Shown: piece after piece, positions 37,200-44,679 of the stretch
Layout: every line of letters starts with the position of its first letter
Position numbering within the stretch: the stretch's first letter is position 1
From: Leyella lascolaii
GTDB lineage: Bacteria; Bacteroidota; Bacteroidia; Bacteroidales; Bacteroidaceae
Assembly (NCBI RefSeq): GCF_900079775.1
Contig: NZ_LT556036.1
Coordinates: 71,664-135,663 of the forward strand
Direction of reading: 5' to 3'
Length of the DNA stretch: 64,000 nt
Notes under the pieces: generated by a model
What the model saw: the letters and a program-made list of their open reading frames with translations, nothing else
Database searches by the model: none
What the model was told of the DNA's origin: nothing
Made by a program: the position numbers and the translations under genes

Positions 37200-37796
37200 A
37201 TGAAAACAATTCACGATATGACCGACGAGGAGTTGGCGTTGTCATATATCGATGGGAACAACAGGGCGTTTGATTTGCTTCTGTCGCGCAATCAGTCGAA
37301 GCTTTTCTCGTATATTCTGTTTGTTGTGCGTGACCGCAACACTGCCGATGACATTTTTCAGGAGACTTTCGTGAAAGTCATATCCAAGCTTCAGCAGCGC
37401 AAATACACCACGAGCGGCAAGTTCGGGGCATGGATAATGCGCATTGCCCACAACGTGATAATGGACTGGTATCGTGAGCAGCGTCTTGGCAGGATAGTGG
37501 AGCCGACGCTCGACAACGACCTTTCCAACATGTGCGGCAACGAGTTCCTGGTGGGCAACATAGAGAACTACTTTGTCAACGAACAGGTGATGCGTGATGT
37601 GCGCAAGCTGCTCAACACCCTTCCTGCGCCTCAGCGCGAGGTTGTCTTCATGCGTTTCTATCAGCAGATGTCGTTCAAGGAGATAGCCGAGACAACCAAC
37701 GTGAGCATCAACACAGCCTTGGGTCGCATGCGTTATGCCATACTCAATCTGCGCCGTCTTGCCAAAGACAACAACATAGCCTTGCAGCTTGCCTGA
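37200..37796 (+). CDS. ECF-type RNA polymerase sigma factor
   Basis: A 198-residue sigma-70 family protein with region 2 (ALSYIDGNNRAFDLLLSRNQSKLFSYILFVVRDRNTADDIFQETFVKVI, about 13-62, and FGAWIMRIAHNVIMDWYREQ). Region 4 is LNTLPAPQREVVFMRFYQQMSFKEIAETTNVSINTALGRMRYAI (about 138-182), with a clear helix-turn-helix. There is no region 3. No anti-sigma gene is adjacent; the next gene is rpe on the other strand, only 5 bases away. The target regulon cannot be deduced from sequence. Confidence 0.93.
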   Translation: MKTIHDMTDEELALSYIDGNNRAFDLLLSRNQSKLFSYILFVVRDRNTADDIFQETFVKVISKLQQRKYTTSGKFGAWIMRIAHNVIMDWYREQRLGRIVEPTLDNDLSNMCGNEFLVGNIENYFVNEQVMRDVRKLLNTLPAPQREVVFMRFYQQMSFKEIAETTNVSINTALGRMRYAILNLRRLAKDNNIALQLA

Positions 37797-37817
37797 CGTT
37801 GTCAGCCGTGCTGCAAG
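37781..37817. terminator. Hairpin built from the stop regions of the sigma factor gene and rpe
   Basis: CTTGCAGC (37781-37788) pairs with GCTGCAAG (37810-37817), and CTGAC pairs with GTCAG around the two stop codons. The stem lies mostly inside coding sequence of both converging genes. No T-run follows, so it may act as a transcript end protector or collision point and not a standard terminator. Confidence 0.5.
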
Positions 37818-38464
37818 GTGTGTTTCAGAGAGCTGATTGTGGCTATGGGGTCGGCTGCCTTGAATATGTAGCTTCCGCTCACCAGCACGTCGGCTCCGGC
37901 TCTTACAAGCATGGGGGCTGTCTCAGCCTGAACACCTCCGTCCACCTCAATGAGAGCCTTGCTCTGCGACCTGTCTATGAGTGCGCGCAGTCTCTCCACT
38001 TTGTTTAAGGTGTTGGCTATGAACTTCTGTCCGCCGAAACCGGGATTGACGCTCATGAGCAGCACCATCTCCACATCGTTTATTATATCCTCCAGGACGC
38101 ACACCGGTGTGGCTGGGTTCAGAGTCACGGCAGCCTTCATTCCGGCGGCGTGAATCTCCTGCACCGTGCGGTGGAGATGCGTGCATGCCTCGTAGTGCAC
38201 GTTCATTATCATGGCTCCGGTGGCTGCCACCTGCCTGATGTAGTTTTCCGGATGCACTATCATGAGGTGCACGTCGAGCGGTTTGGTGCATGCTTTCGCC
38301 ACGGCGTCTATTACCGGAAATCCGAACGAAATGTTGGGTACGAACACTCCGTCCATCACATCGAGGTGTAGCCAGTCCGCCTCGCTGCGGTTTATCATCT
38401 CAATCTCGTCTTTCAGATTGAGGAAATCTGCCGAAAGAAGTGACGGTGATATCAATGTTTCCAT
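37802..38464 (-). CDS. rpe: Ribulose-phosphate 3-epimerase
   Basis: Rpe interconverts ribulose-5-phosphate and xylulose-5-phosphate in the pentose phosphate pathway. The 220-residue TIM barrel has SPSLLSADFLNLKDEI. The metal and catalytic residues fall in WLHLDVMDGVFVPNISFG, DVHLMIVHPE, MSVNPGFGGQKFI and IEVDGGV. Length and order are standard. It follows a 41-residue gene by 15 bases on the same strand. Confidence 0.97.
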   Translation of the reverse strand: METLISPSLLSADFLNLKDEIEMINRSEADWLHLDVMDGVFVPNISFGFPVIDAVAKACTKPLDVHLMIVHPENYIRQVAATGAMIMNVHYEACTHLHRTVQEIHAAGMKAAVTLNPATPVCVLEDIINDVEMVLLMSVNPGFGGQKFIANTLNKVERLRALIDRSQSKALIEVDGGVQAETAPMLVRAGADVLVSGSYIFKAADPIATISSLKHTLQHG

Positions 38465-38479
38465 GTCAGTCCGCTCTTT

Positions 38480-38605
38480 TCAGTTAAGGCAGTACACCTC
38501 GTTGTGTCCGTTTATTTTCATCACTCTGTAGGTGTATGCAATCTGTCGGATGATGTTAAGAGTCATTTCCGACGGTTTCAGATCTTCAGGGGTAAAATGT
38601 TTCAT
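38480..38605 (-). CDS. Small conserved-looking protein upstream of rpe (41 residues)
   Basis: The minus strand from ATG 38605 encodes MKHFTPEDLKPSEMTLNIIR and 21 more residues ending NEVYCLN. It is short and hydrophilic with one predicted helix, and codon use is normal. It lies 15 bases before rpe on the same strand, so the two are probably co-transcribed. I believe similar short proteins occur in other Bacteroidales, but no function is known to me. Confidence 0.65.
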   Translation of the reverse strand: MKHFTPEDLKPSEMTLNIIRQIAYTYRVMKINGHNEVYCLN

Positions 38606-39073
38606 AGGCAATTGTTAGTTCTTGTTTATATTCAGATAACGGCATATAACTGGGTTTATTACATACCGGCAGTATATTTTTAAATATTATTCCAACTTTA
38701 ACCGTTTACACTTCATCATACCGCCCGAACCACTGTTATGTTTTGACGCAGGCTCCGCGTATGCATTCCGTGCTGCCTCCGTCATTTTGTCACATGCTTT
38801 TGTCAGGTGCAAACAATTGCGCATTATGCAATAGAGTAATAAAAACCGCTTTACGGCAGTGCGGAACACGGATGATGCATAATGCCTGATTCGCTTCTAA
38901 AGCCGTATGGTCCGGTATGCCGCAGGATGTCTTCGCATTTTGATTTTTTAAGTTAAATCGGGCAGACATATTATGCCCCGGCATTTCCCATTCCGGCTTC
39001 CGCATAGCGTCTTTTTGCGTTCTGCATGTGCGTTTCATGCCAACTGCGGTCTCTTCCGGATGTGCCGGAGTTG
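38606..39073. other. Intergenic, no gene seen
   Basis: AT-rich near the small gene, then GC-richer with words like CCGGA/TTCCG that lead into the 22-base array. No convincing coding frame. Confidence 0.5.
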
Positions 39074-39183
39074 CAGGAAAGGCTCTTCCGGCGTTCCGGA
39101 CGGTGTGTTTCGTGTGTCCGGAAAGCGTGTTTCGCATTGCCGGAAAGCCTCTTCCGTAAGGCGGAAAAGCCTTTTCCGCAATG
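39074..39183. repeat. 22-base-period degenerate repeat array 3 (five units)
   Basis: Units start at 39074, 39096, 39118, 39140 and 39162. The last three begin CCGGAAAGCGTGTTTCG, CCGGAAAGCCTCTTCCG and CGGAAAAGCCTTTTCCG, followed by five variable bases. The spacing is exactly 22. The last unit core is a near-perfect palindrome. Confidence 0.8.
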
Positions 39184-39520
39184 ATGTGGAAATGCTGTCG
39201 CAACGGTGTACCGGCATAATGCCCTGATATGCAATGCTATGCGCGTGCCCATGAAAATGCGCGTTTTCGGACGCCATTCAGATGTCTGTCGTAAACAACC
39301 GCCTCCTGCGGCGGCTGATTTAACATATGCCATTATCATGATGTCTGTATTTTACATTTTTATGTGTTGTCCGTTCCGTGTCATGGCTATGCTTCCGACA
39401 CTGCCGTCCACCCGTAACCTCCTCACCGTATGCTTACTTATGACGATGTAAACAATGTATATATATTAATGTGTGACATGATTACATTTACAAGAAATTA
39501 CAAAAAAAACATGCAAAAAG
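39184..39520. other. Intergenic before the trp promoter, no gene seen
   Basis: GC-rich at first, then AT-rich toward the promoter. No structure or coding frame that I can support. Confidence 0.4.
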
Positions 39521-39551
39521 TTTGTCAGTTTGATAAAAATGTGTAGTTTTG
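39521..39551 (+). promoter_or_regulatory. Promoter of the trp operon
   Basis: TTTG (39521) and TAGTTTTG (39544) are 19 bases apart. The predicted start near 39558 gives a leader of about 265 bases before trpD, long enough for the attenuator described next. Confidence 0.75.
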
Positions 39552-39649
39552 CAACATCAGAGTCATTCAGGCTGTCCGCTAATGTCGGGAATACCGTTTC
39601 CTGAAAAAGCGTGATGGCGCATGTTATGACAAGTATTAAACGAGACAAT

Positions 39650-39709
39650 ATGAAGAATGTAATGTTCACATCATGGTGGTGGCGTTTCTCAAGATTGAAA
39701 AAGTCGTGA
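39650..39709 (+). CDS. trpL: trp leader peptide with three consecutive Trp codons
   Basis: A 19-residue frame, MKNVMFTSWWWRFSRLKKS, ends in TGA at 39707-39709. TGG occurs three times in a row (39674-39682), which is very unlikely by chance directly in front of trp genes. A strong intrinsic terminator follows 38 bases later. As in the E. coli paradigm, a ribosome stalled at Trp codons would change leader folding and let transcription continue into trpD. An inner ATG at 39662 could also serve as start. Confidence 0.88.
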   Translation: MKNVMFTSWWWRFSRLKKS

Positions 39710-39780
39710 GCAACACTGCCGTGTGAAAACTTGTAAAGATATTCATAGGAGGCCTGTTCTTGCGACAGGTCTCCTTTTTG
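39710..39780 (+). terminator. trp attenuator: terminator with a possible antiterminator
   Basis: The terminator GGAGGCCTGT (39748-39757) pairs with ACAGGTCTCC (39765-39774), with one G-U pair, then TTTTT. An alternative pairing is possible between GCAACACTGCC just after the leader stop (39710-39720) and GGCCTGTTCTTGC (39751-39763), through GCAA/TTGC and GCC/GGC. It would break the terminator. ACAAGT (39629) and ACTTGT (39729) can also pair. The terminator is clear; the alternative fold is inference. Confidence 0.8.
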
Positions 39781-39823
39781 TTATATATACGGTTTAATCC
39801 CGAAAACTTAATGTAATGTCATT

Positions 39824-40822
39824 ATGAAAGAATTATTGGAAAGAATACTCAATCATGAAAGCCTCACAAGGAAGGAGACTTGCGACATCCTTGTGGGCAT
39901 AACGCGCGGCATGTATTCCAACGAGCAGCTCACGGCTCTGCTCACCGGCATACAGATGCGCGGCATAACAGTGGACGAGCTGCTCGGTTTCCGCGACGGC
40001 ATACTTGCTACCGGTGTGCCTGCCGTCCTCGACTGCGACCGCTACATCGATGTGGTAGGTACGGGAGGCGACCGTAAGAACACGTTCAACATCTCCACCA
40101 CGGCATGCTTTGTCATAGCTGGCGCTGGCTACAAGGTGGCAAAGCACGGCAATTATGCCGCCACGTCGACAAGCGGAGCGTCCAATGTGATAGAATGCCA
40201 TGGCGTGAAGTTCACCAGCGACACGGCTCAGCTCAACCGCTCCATAAACGAGTGCGGCATAGCCTATCTGCATGCCCAGCTTTTCGCCAGGGCTATGAAG
40301 TGTGTCGGTCCTTTGCGTAAGGCTTTGCAGTTTCCCACATGTTTCAACCTGCTCGGACCGATAGTGAATCCGTCGCGCCCCTCTTGCCAGATGCTCGGAG
40401 TGGCAACGCTCGACCAGATGCGCCTTTATGACAGCGTGTATCGTGAGATAGGCATCGACTACGCCATAGTAAACAGCATCGACGGATATGACGAAATATC
40501 GCTCACCGGAGACTTCAAGGTCACGACAAACGACTACGAGCGTGTGTTCAGTCCGTCAGAGCTGGGACTTCTTACGGCAGGTCCCGAGGAACTGTCGGCA
40601 GGCGCGGACGAGACGCAGGCAGCCGAGATATTCGACAGTGTGCTTGAGAACAGGGCATTGCCTGCACAGAAAGACATTGTGATAGCCAACGCCGCTTTCG
40701 GCATACAGGTATATGAAAAAGGACGCAAGAGCATAGATGAATGCATAGACATCGCGCGCGAGTCGATAGACAGCGGCAAGGCTCTTGCCACATTCCGTAA
40801 ATTCGCAGAGATAAATTCATGA
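39824..40822 (+). CDS. trpD: Anthranilate phosphoribosyltransferase TrpD
   Basis: TrpD joins anthranilate to phosphoribosyl pyrophosphate, the second step of tryptophan synthesis. The 332-residue protein has the glycine loop VGTGGDRKNTFNISTTACFVIAGAG, KHGNYAATSTSGASNVIE, and FNLLGPIVNPSRP. Here TrpD is separate from the glutaminase TrpG, unlike in enterobacteria. It is first of the structural genes after the attenuator and overlaps trpC by four bases (ATGA). Confidence 0.97.
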   Translation: MKELLERILNHESLTRKETCDILVGITRGMYSNEQLTALLTGIQMRGITVDELLGFRDGILATGVPAVLDCDRYIDVVGTGGDRKNTFNISTTACFVIAGAGYKVAKHGNYAATSTSGASNVIECHGVKFTSDTAQLNRSINECGIAYLHAQLFARAMKCVGPLRKALQFPTCFNLLGPIVNPSRPSCQMLGVATLDQMRLYDSVYREIGIDYAIVNSIDGYDEISLTGDFKVTTNDYERVFSPSELGLLTAGPEELSAGADETQAAEIFDSVLENRALPAQKDIVIANAAFGIQVYEKGRKSIDECIDIARESIDSGKALATFRKFAEINS

Positions 40823-41628
40823 TGGGAGATATACTTCAGGATATAGTAGCCTGCAAGAAGGAGGAGGTGAGGCGGTTCAGGCAGACGCTTCCTGACCGTG
40901 AGATTCATGCCATGGCAGAGCGTGACATGGAGTGCGGTGACGGGGCGGAGCGTCCGTCCATGAGGAAAGCCGTTATGGACTCGGCGACGGGCATCATAGC
41001 CGAGTTCAAGCGCAAGTCGCCTTCGGCAGGATGGATAAACCGTGACGCGCGTGCTGACAAGGTGCCACACGACTACGAGCACAACGGAGCCGCGGCGTTG
41101 AGCATACTGACAGACAGCCGCTTTTTCGGCGGTTGCGACGGCAATGTGGGCGAGGCACTTGCTTCAGGCGTCACTTTGCCCGTGCTGTATAAGAATTTCA
41201 TAGTTGACGAGTATCAGCTTTTTCAGGCGCGTCTTAGCGGGGCTTCGGCTGTGTTGCTCATCGCTTCGGTGCTCACTGTGGACACGTGCCGCTCGTTTGC
41301 GCGTGTGGCACACGGTCTCGGACTGGAGGTCCTGCTTGAGATGCACACCGCCCGCGAGCTGGAACATGCCGACTGCGACCCTGACATGTTCGGAGTGAAC
41401 AACCGCAATCTCGGTACGTTTGTTACCGATGTGGCAAATTCCTTCCGCTTTGTCTCCGACCTTCCGCATGGCGCGTGCCTTGTGAGCGAGAGCGGACTTT
41501 CTGACCCTTCCGTGGTGAGTCTTCTGCGTGATGCCGGATACAGAGGTTTTCTTGTCGGCGGACATTTCATGAGCAGTCCCGACCCCGGCAAGGCTTTGGC
41601 TGACTTTATTTCAAAAATTAAAATATAA
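40819..41628 (+). CDS. trpC: Indole-3-glycerol phosphate synthase TrpC
   Basis: TrpC closes the indole ring from carboxyphenylaminodeoxyribulose phosphate. The 269-residue barrel shows IIAEFKRKSPSAGWI, LSILTDSRFFGG, VLYKNFIVDEYQL, EMHTARELE, FGVNNRNLGTF and SESGL. It is monofunctional, with trpF as a separate gene. Two adjacent ATGs (40819, 40822) are possible starts; the first overlaps the trpD stop. Confidence 0.97.
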   Translation: MMGDILQDIVACKKEEVRRFRQTLPDREIHAMAERDMECGDGAERPSMRKAVMDSATGIIAEFKRKSPSAGWINRDARADKVPHDYEHNGAAALSILTDSRFFGGCDGNVGEALASGVTLPVLYKNFIVDEYQLFQARLSGASAVLLIASVLTVDTCRSFARVAHGLGLEVLLEMHTARELEHADCDPDMFGVNNRNLGTFVTDVANSFRFVSDLPHGACLVSESGLSDPSVVSLLRDAGYRGFLVGGHFMSSPDPGKALADFISKIKI

Positions 41629-41632
41629 TATT

Positions 41633-42325
41633 ATGATAGTAAAAGTATGCGGCATGCGCGATGCCGGAAACATTCGCGCTGTGAAGGAGGCGGGAGCCGA
41701 CATGGCGGGGCTCGTGTTCTGCAAGGAAAGCCCGCGCTATGTGAGTATGGTGAATTCGCGTTCGGGACTCATTCCCGATTTCCCGGACAGGCGTTTCGCC
41801 GCCGGAAACGGCTGCGGGCGCAAGCCGGCTGATGGCATCACGCTCGTGGGAGTGTTTGCTGACGACATGCCTCAGAACATCATCACGAGAGTATACAACT
41901 ACGGACTCGACTGCGTGCAGCTGCATGGGAACGAGAGCACGGTGATGATAGACAACCTGCGCCGCACGATTGACCCTGACATCCGGTCAGGACTGAAAAT
42001 CATCAAGGCAATCCATGTTTCGGGAAGAGACGATTTCGGGAAATGTGCGGAGTATGAGGGACATGTTGACATGTTTCTTTTCGATACTGCGTGTGAGGAA
42101 CGTGGAGGCAGCGGCAGGCAGTTCGACTGGGATATGCTTGACTCTTATTCATGCCAGACGCCTTTCTTGCTGAGCGGAGGCATCGGTCCTGAAGACGCTG
42201 ACAGAATCAGGATGATATCGCATCCCATGTTTGCGGGCGTGGACATAAACTCGCGTTTCGAGACGGCTCCGGCAGTCAAGGACGCGGCGAAGGTCGCCGA
42301 TTTTATAGAAAGGCTGCGTAGTTAG
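41633..42325 (+). CDS. trpF: Phosphoribosylanthranilate isomerase TrpF
   Basis: TrpF performs the Amadori rearrangement of phosphoribosylanthranilate. The 230-residue protein begins VKVCGMRDAGN with the catalytic Cys. VQLHGNES, LFDTACEERGGSGRQFDWDML and LLSGGIGPEDADRI with the catalytic Asp region follow. A stretch at about residues 40-62 (RSGLIPDFPDRRFAAGNGCGRKPADG) is longer than in many homologues and looks like an inserted loop. It starts 4 bases after trpC. Confidence 0.95.
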   Translation: MIVKVCGMRDAGNIRAVKEAGADMAGLVFCKESPRYVSMVNSRSGLIPDFPDRRFAAGNGCGRKPADGITLVGVFADDMPQNIITRVYNYGLDCVQLHGNESTVMIDNLRRTIDPDIRSGLKIIKAIHVSGRDDFGKCAEYEGHVDMFLFDTACEERGGSGRQFDWDMLDSYSCQTPFLLSGGIGPEDADRIRMISHPMFAGVDINSRFETAPAVKDAAKVADFIERLRS

Positions 42326-42386
42326 CGCAAAGGCAGATACCAGGAAGCCTGTCATTTTCATGTCGTTGGAACAAAAAATATCTATT

Positions 42387-43163
42387 ATGAACAGAATAAA
42401 CAGAATGTTCGCAGAACGCGGTGAGCGCAAGCTGTTGTCAGTATATTTCTGCGCGGGATGTCCGGTAGCCGGAAACACAGGCGAAGTGCTGAAGGCACTG
42501 CAGGGCAGAGGCGTGGATATGGTGGAGGTGGGTGTGCCGTTCAGCGCGCCTCTTGCCGACGGACCGGTGATTCAGCACGCGGCGTCTGTGTCGCTTAAAA
42601 ACGGCACCACTCTCAACGGTATACTCTCAGAGCTTTACGAGGTGAGGGCGGAGATAACCGTTCCGGTAGTCATCATGTGCTATCTCAACGTGATATTGCG
42701 CCACGGTTTGGAGCGGTTCTTCATGAGGTGTGTCGACTGCGGGGTGTCCGGAGTCATCATCCCTGATTTGCCTCTTGCCGATTATCTTGCAAGTGTAAAG
42801 CCTCTTGCGGACAAATACGGAGTGAGCGTGATAATGATGATTACCCCGGAGACGGACGATGAACGCATACGTCTTATAGACAATAACACCGAAAGCTTCA
42901 TATACATGGTGAGCTGTGCGGGCACGACAGGGGCAAGAGACAGTTTTGACGGCAGTGCCACGGAGTACTTCAGGCATGTGGAAAGTCTCGGACTTAAGAA
43001 TCCGTGCATGACCGGTTTCGGCATAAGCAACAGGCAGACTCTCGACAGTGCCCGGCAGTATTCGGCGGGAGCGATAATAGGAAGCAGGTTTGTGACGCTG
43101 CTCAATGAATGCGGGGATGCCGAGAAGGCAGCCGACGCCTTGTACCAGACTCTCGGATTGTGA
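42387..43163 (+). CDS. trpA: Tryptophan synthase alpha chain TrpA
   Basis: TrpA cleaves indole-3-glycerol phosphate to indole, which is channelled to TrpB. From ATG 42387 (MNRINRMF, the usual family start; an in-frame ATG at 42360 adds nine residues) it has 258 residues. Catalytic Glu47 (VEVGVPFS) and Asp58 (PLADGP) are present, and the phosphate loop GFGIS is intact. The conserved Asp just before Pro-Leu-Ala-Asp (E. coli Asp56) is Ala54 here. In the Salmonella enzyme that Asp pairs with a lysine of TrpB. Confidence 0.96.
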   Translation: MNRINRMFAERGERKLLSVYFCAGCPVAGNTGEVLKALQGRGVDMVEVGVPFSAPLADGPVIQHAASVSLKNGTTLNGILSELYEVRAEITVPVVIMCYLNVILRHGLERFFMRCVDCGVSGVIIPDLPLADYLASVKPLADKYGVSVIMMITPETDDERIRLIDNNTESFIYMVSCAGTTGARDSFDGSATEYFRHVESLGLKNPCMTGFGISNRQTLDSARQYSAGAIIGSRFVTLLNECGDAEKAADALYQTLGL

Positions 43164-43208
43164 TATGCGGCGAGTCATAATGTAAACACGATTAAAACGA
43201 AAAAGAAT

Positions 43209-44417
43209 ATGAGTGGAAACTGTATTGCTGACAGAAACGGGTATTACGGACGTTTCGGAGGCGCTTATGTGCCGGAGATTCTCCACAAGTGTGTGACCGA
43301 TCTGCAGGACGCTTACCGCAGCATAATAGACAGTGAGGCGTTCAGGAAGGAATATCATGAGTTGCTCAGAGACTATGTGGGCAGACCGTCTCCGTTGTAT
43401 CATGCAAGACGCATGAGCGCAAAATACGGATGCAGGCTTTATCTTAAACGTGAGGATCTGAACCATACCGGAGCGCATAAGATAAACAACACGGTGGGGC
43501 AGATACTGATGGCACGCAGGATGGGAAAGACACGCATCATAGCGGAGACAGGTGCCGGACAGCACGGAGTTGCTACGGCAACCGTGTGCGCGCTCATGGG
43601 CATGAGATGCGAGATTTTCATGGGCAAGACCGATGTGGAGCGTCAGCATACGAATGTGGAACGTATGAGGATGCTCGGCGCGGAGGTCCATCCGGTGACG
43701 ACCGGCAACATGACGCTGAGCGACGCCTGCTCGGAAGCCATACGCGACTGGTGCTCGCACCCGAAGGACACATTCTATATCGTCGGCAGCACCATGGGAC
43801 CGCACCCGTATCCTGATATTGTGGCAAGAATGCAAAGTGTCATTTCAGAGGAAATAAGATGGCAGCTGAAGGAAAAGACAGGACGCGACTATCCGGATTA
43901 TCTCATAGCCTGTGTCGGAGGAGGAAGCAACTCTGCCGGAACGATGTATCATTATGCCGATGACATGCGTGTGAGGATGATACTTGCCGAGGCGGGAGGA
44001 TGCGGCATCGGCTCGGGACGGACGGCGGCTACGGTGCATTGCGGAACGGAAGGCATCCTGCACGGCGCGCGTACGCTCGTGATGCAGACGCCGGACGGAC
44101 AGATAGAAGAGGCGTTCAGCATATCTGCCGGACTCGACTATCCCGGTATAGGACCAATGCATGCGCATATGGTAAGTGAGGGTAGGGTGAAGGTGATGGC
44201 TGTAAACGATGACGAGGCGGTGAGAGCAGGATATGAGCTGACACGCCTCGAGGGCATCATCCCTGCACTCGAGAGCGCGCATGCCCTTGCCGTACTGCCG
44301 AAAATGAAGTTCTCGCCTGACGATGTTGTGGTGCTTACGGTAAGCGGACGTGGAGACAAGGACGTGTGTACGTATCTTGCCAACAGAAGCATGGCTGGCG
44401 AATACGGCGACTTCTGA
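43209..44417 (+). CDS. trpB: Tryptophan synthase beta chain TrpB
   Basis: TrpB condenses indole and serine with pyridoxal phosphate. The 402-residue protein starts YYGRFGGAYVPEIL. It has the PLP lysine motif LNHTGAHKINN, the catalytic Glu region AETGAGQHGVATA, the cofactor phosphate loop CVGGGSNS, and SAGLDYPGIGP. The segment TLSDACSEAIRDW carries Ser171 where the Salmonella enzyme has Lys167 (TLKDACNEA). Together with Ala54 in TrpA, the inter-subunit salt bridge seems to be missing. It ends the trpDCFAB block. Confidence 0.97.
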   Translation: MSGNCIADRNGYYGRFGGAYVPEILHKCVTDLQDAYRSIIDSEAFRKEYHELLRDYVGRPSPLYHARRMSAKYGCRLYLKREDLNHTGAHKINNTVGQILMARRMGKTRIIAETGAGQHGVATATVCALMGMRCEIFMGKTDVERQHTNVERMRMLGAEVHPVTTGNMTLSDACSEAIRDWCSHPKDTFYIVGSTMGPHPYPDIVARMQSVISEEIRWQLKEKTGRDYPDYLIACVGGGSNSAGTMYHYADDMRVRMILAEAGGCGIGSGRTAATVHCGTEGILHGARTLVMQTPDGQIEEAFSISAGLDYPGIGPMHAHMVSEGRVKVMAVNDDEAVRAGYELTRLEGIIPALESAHALAVLPKMKFSPDDVVVLTVSGRGDKDVCTYLANRSMAGEYGDF

Positions 44418-44518
44418 AATGCGGCGGAATAAGAAGAGATGTAGAAAACAATATGTATGAATGATTCAGTAGCTGTTCAAAATTAACCGATATTATAAAA
44501 ATACTTATATGTTATATA

Positions 44519-44526
44519 TATCTTTG
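44519..44526 (+). promoter_or_regulatory. Possible -7 box for trpEG
   Basis: TATCTTTG matches TAnnTTTG in the 262-base gap between trpB and trpE. No clear -33 partner is seen, so the element is weak. If active, the palindrome at 44532-44636 would sit at the very 5' end of the trpEG message. Confidence 0.4.
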
Positions 44527-44531
44527 TCGTC

Positions 44532-44636
44532 ATCCTGTGCGCTCTTCAGGGCTTCATTCCAAAGTCTCATCGGTCGTGTAGCCCGCTACACTCCCTCTTC
44601 GTCTTTGAAATGTAGCTCCTGAACAGCACACAATAT
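44532..44636. repeat. 105-base palindromic element between trpB and trpE
   Basis: The two arms match over nearly their whole length: CTCTTCAGGG-CTTCATTCC-AAAG on the left against CTTTGAAATGTAGCTCCTGAA on the right. The apex GTGTAGCCCGCTACAC is a perfect palindrome at 44576-44591. The same apex word TGTAGC(GG/CC)GCTACA occurs in copy D of the 205-base element. Noncoding; it resembles a REP/MITE-type insertion. Confidence 0.65.
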
Positions 44637-44679
44637 GATAGCAATTAATTTAGAACATCTACTTTAAAATTTACGTGAT

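Noticed and set aside
37802..37820. Standard rho-independent terminator for rpe
   Set aside because: The hairpin is strong but no T-run follows on either strand, so I list it only as a hairpin-type transcript end.
42627..43835. Long minus-strand frame of about 400 codons
   Set aside because: It is opposite trpA and trpB and crosses the gap between them; composition is that of an antisense shadow.
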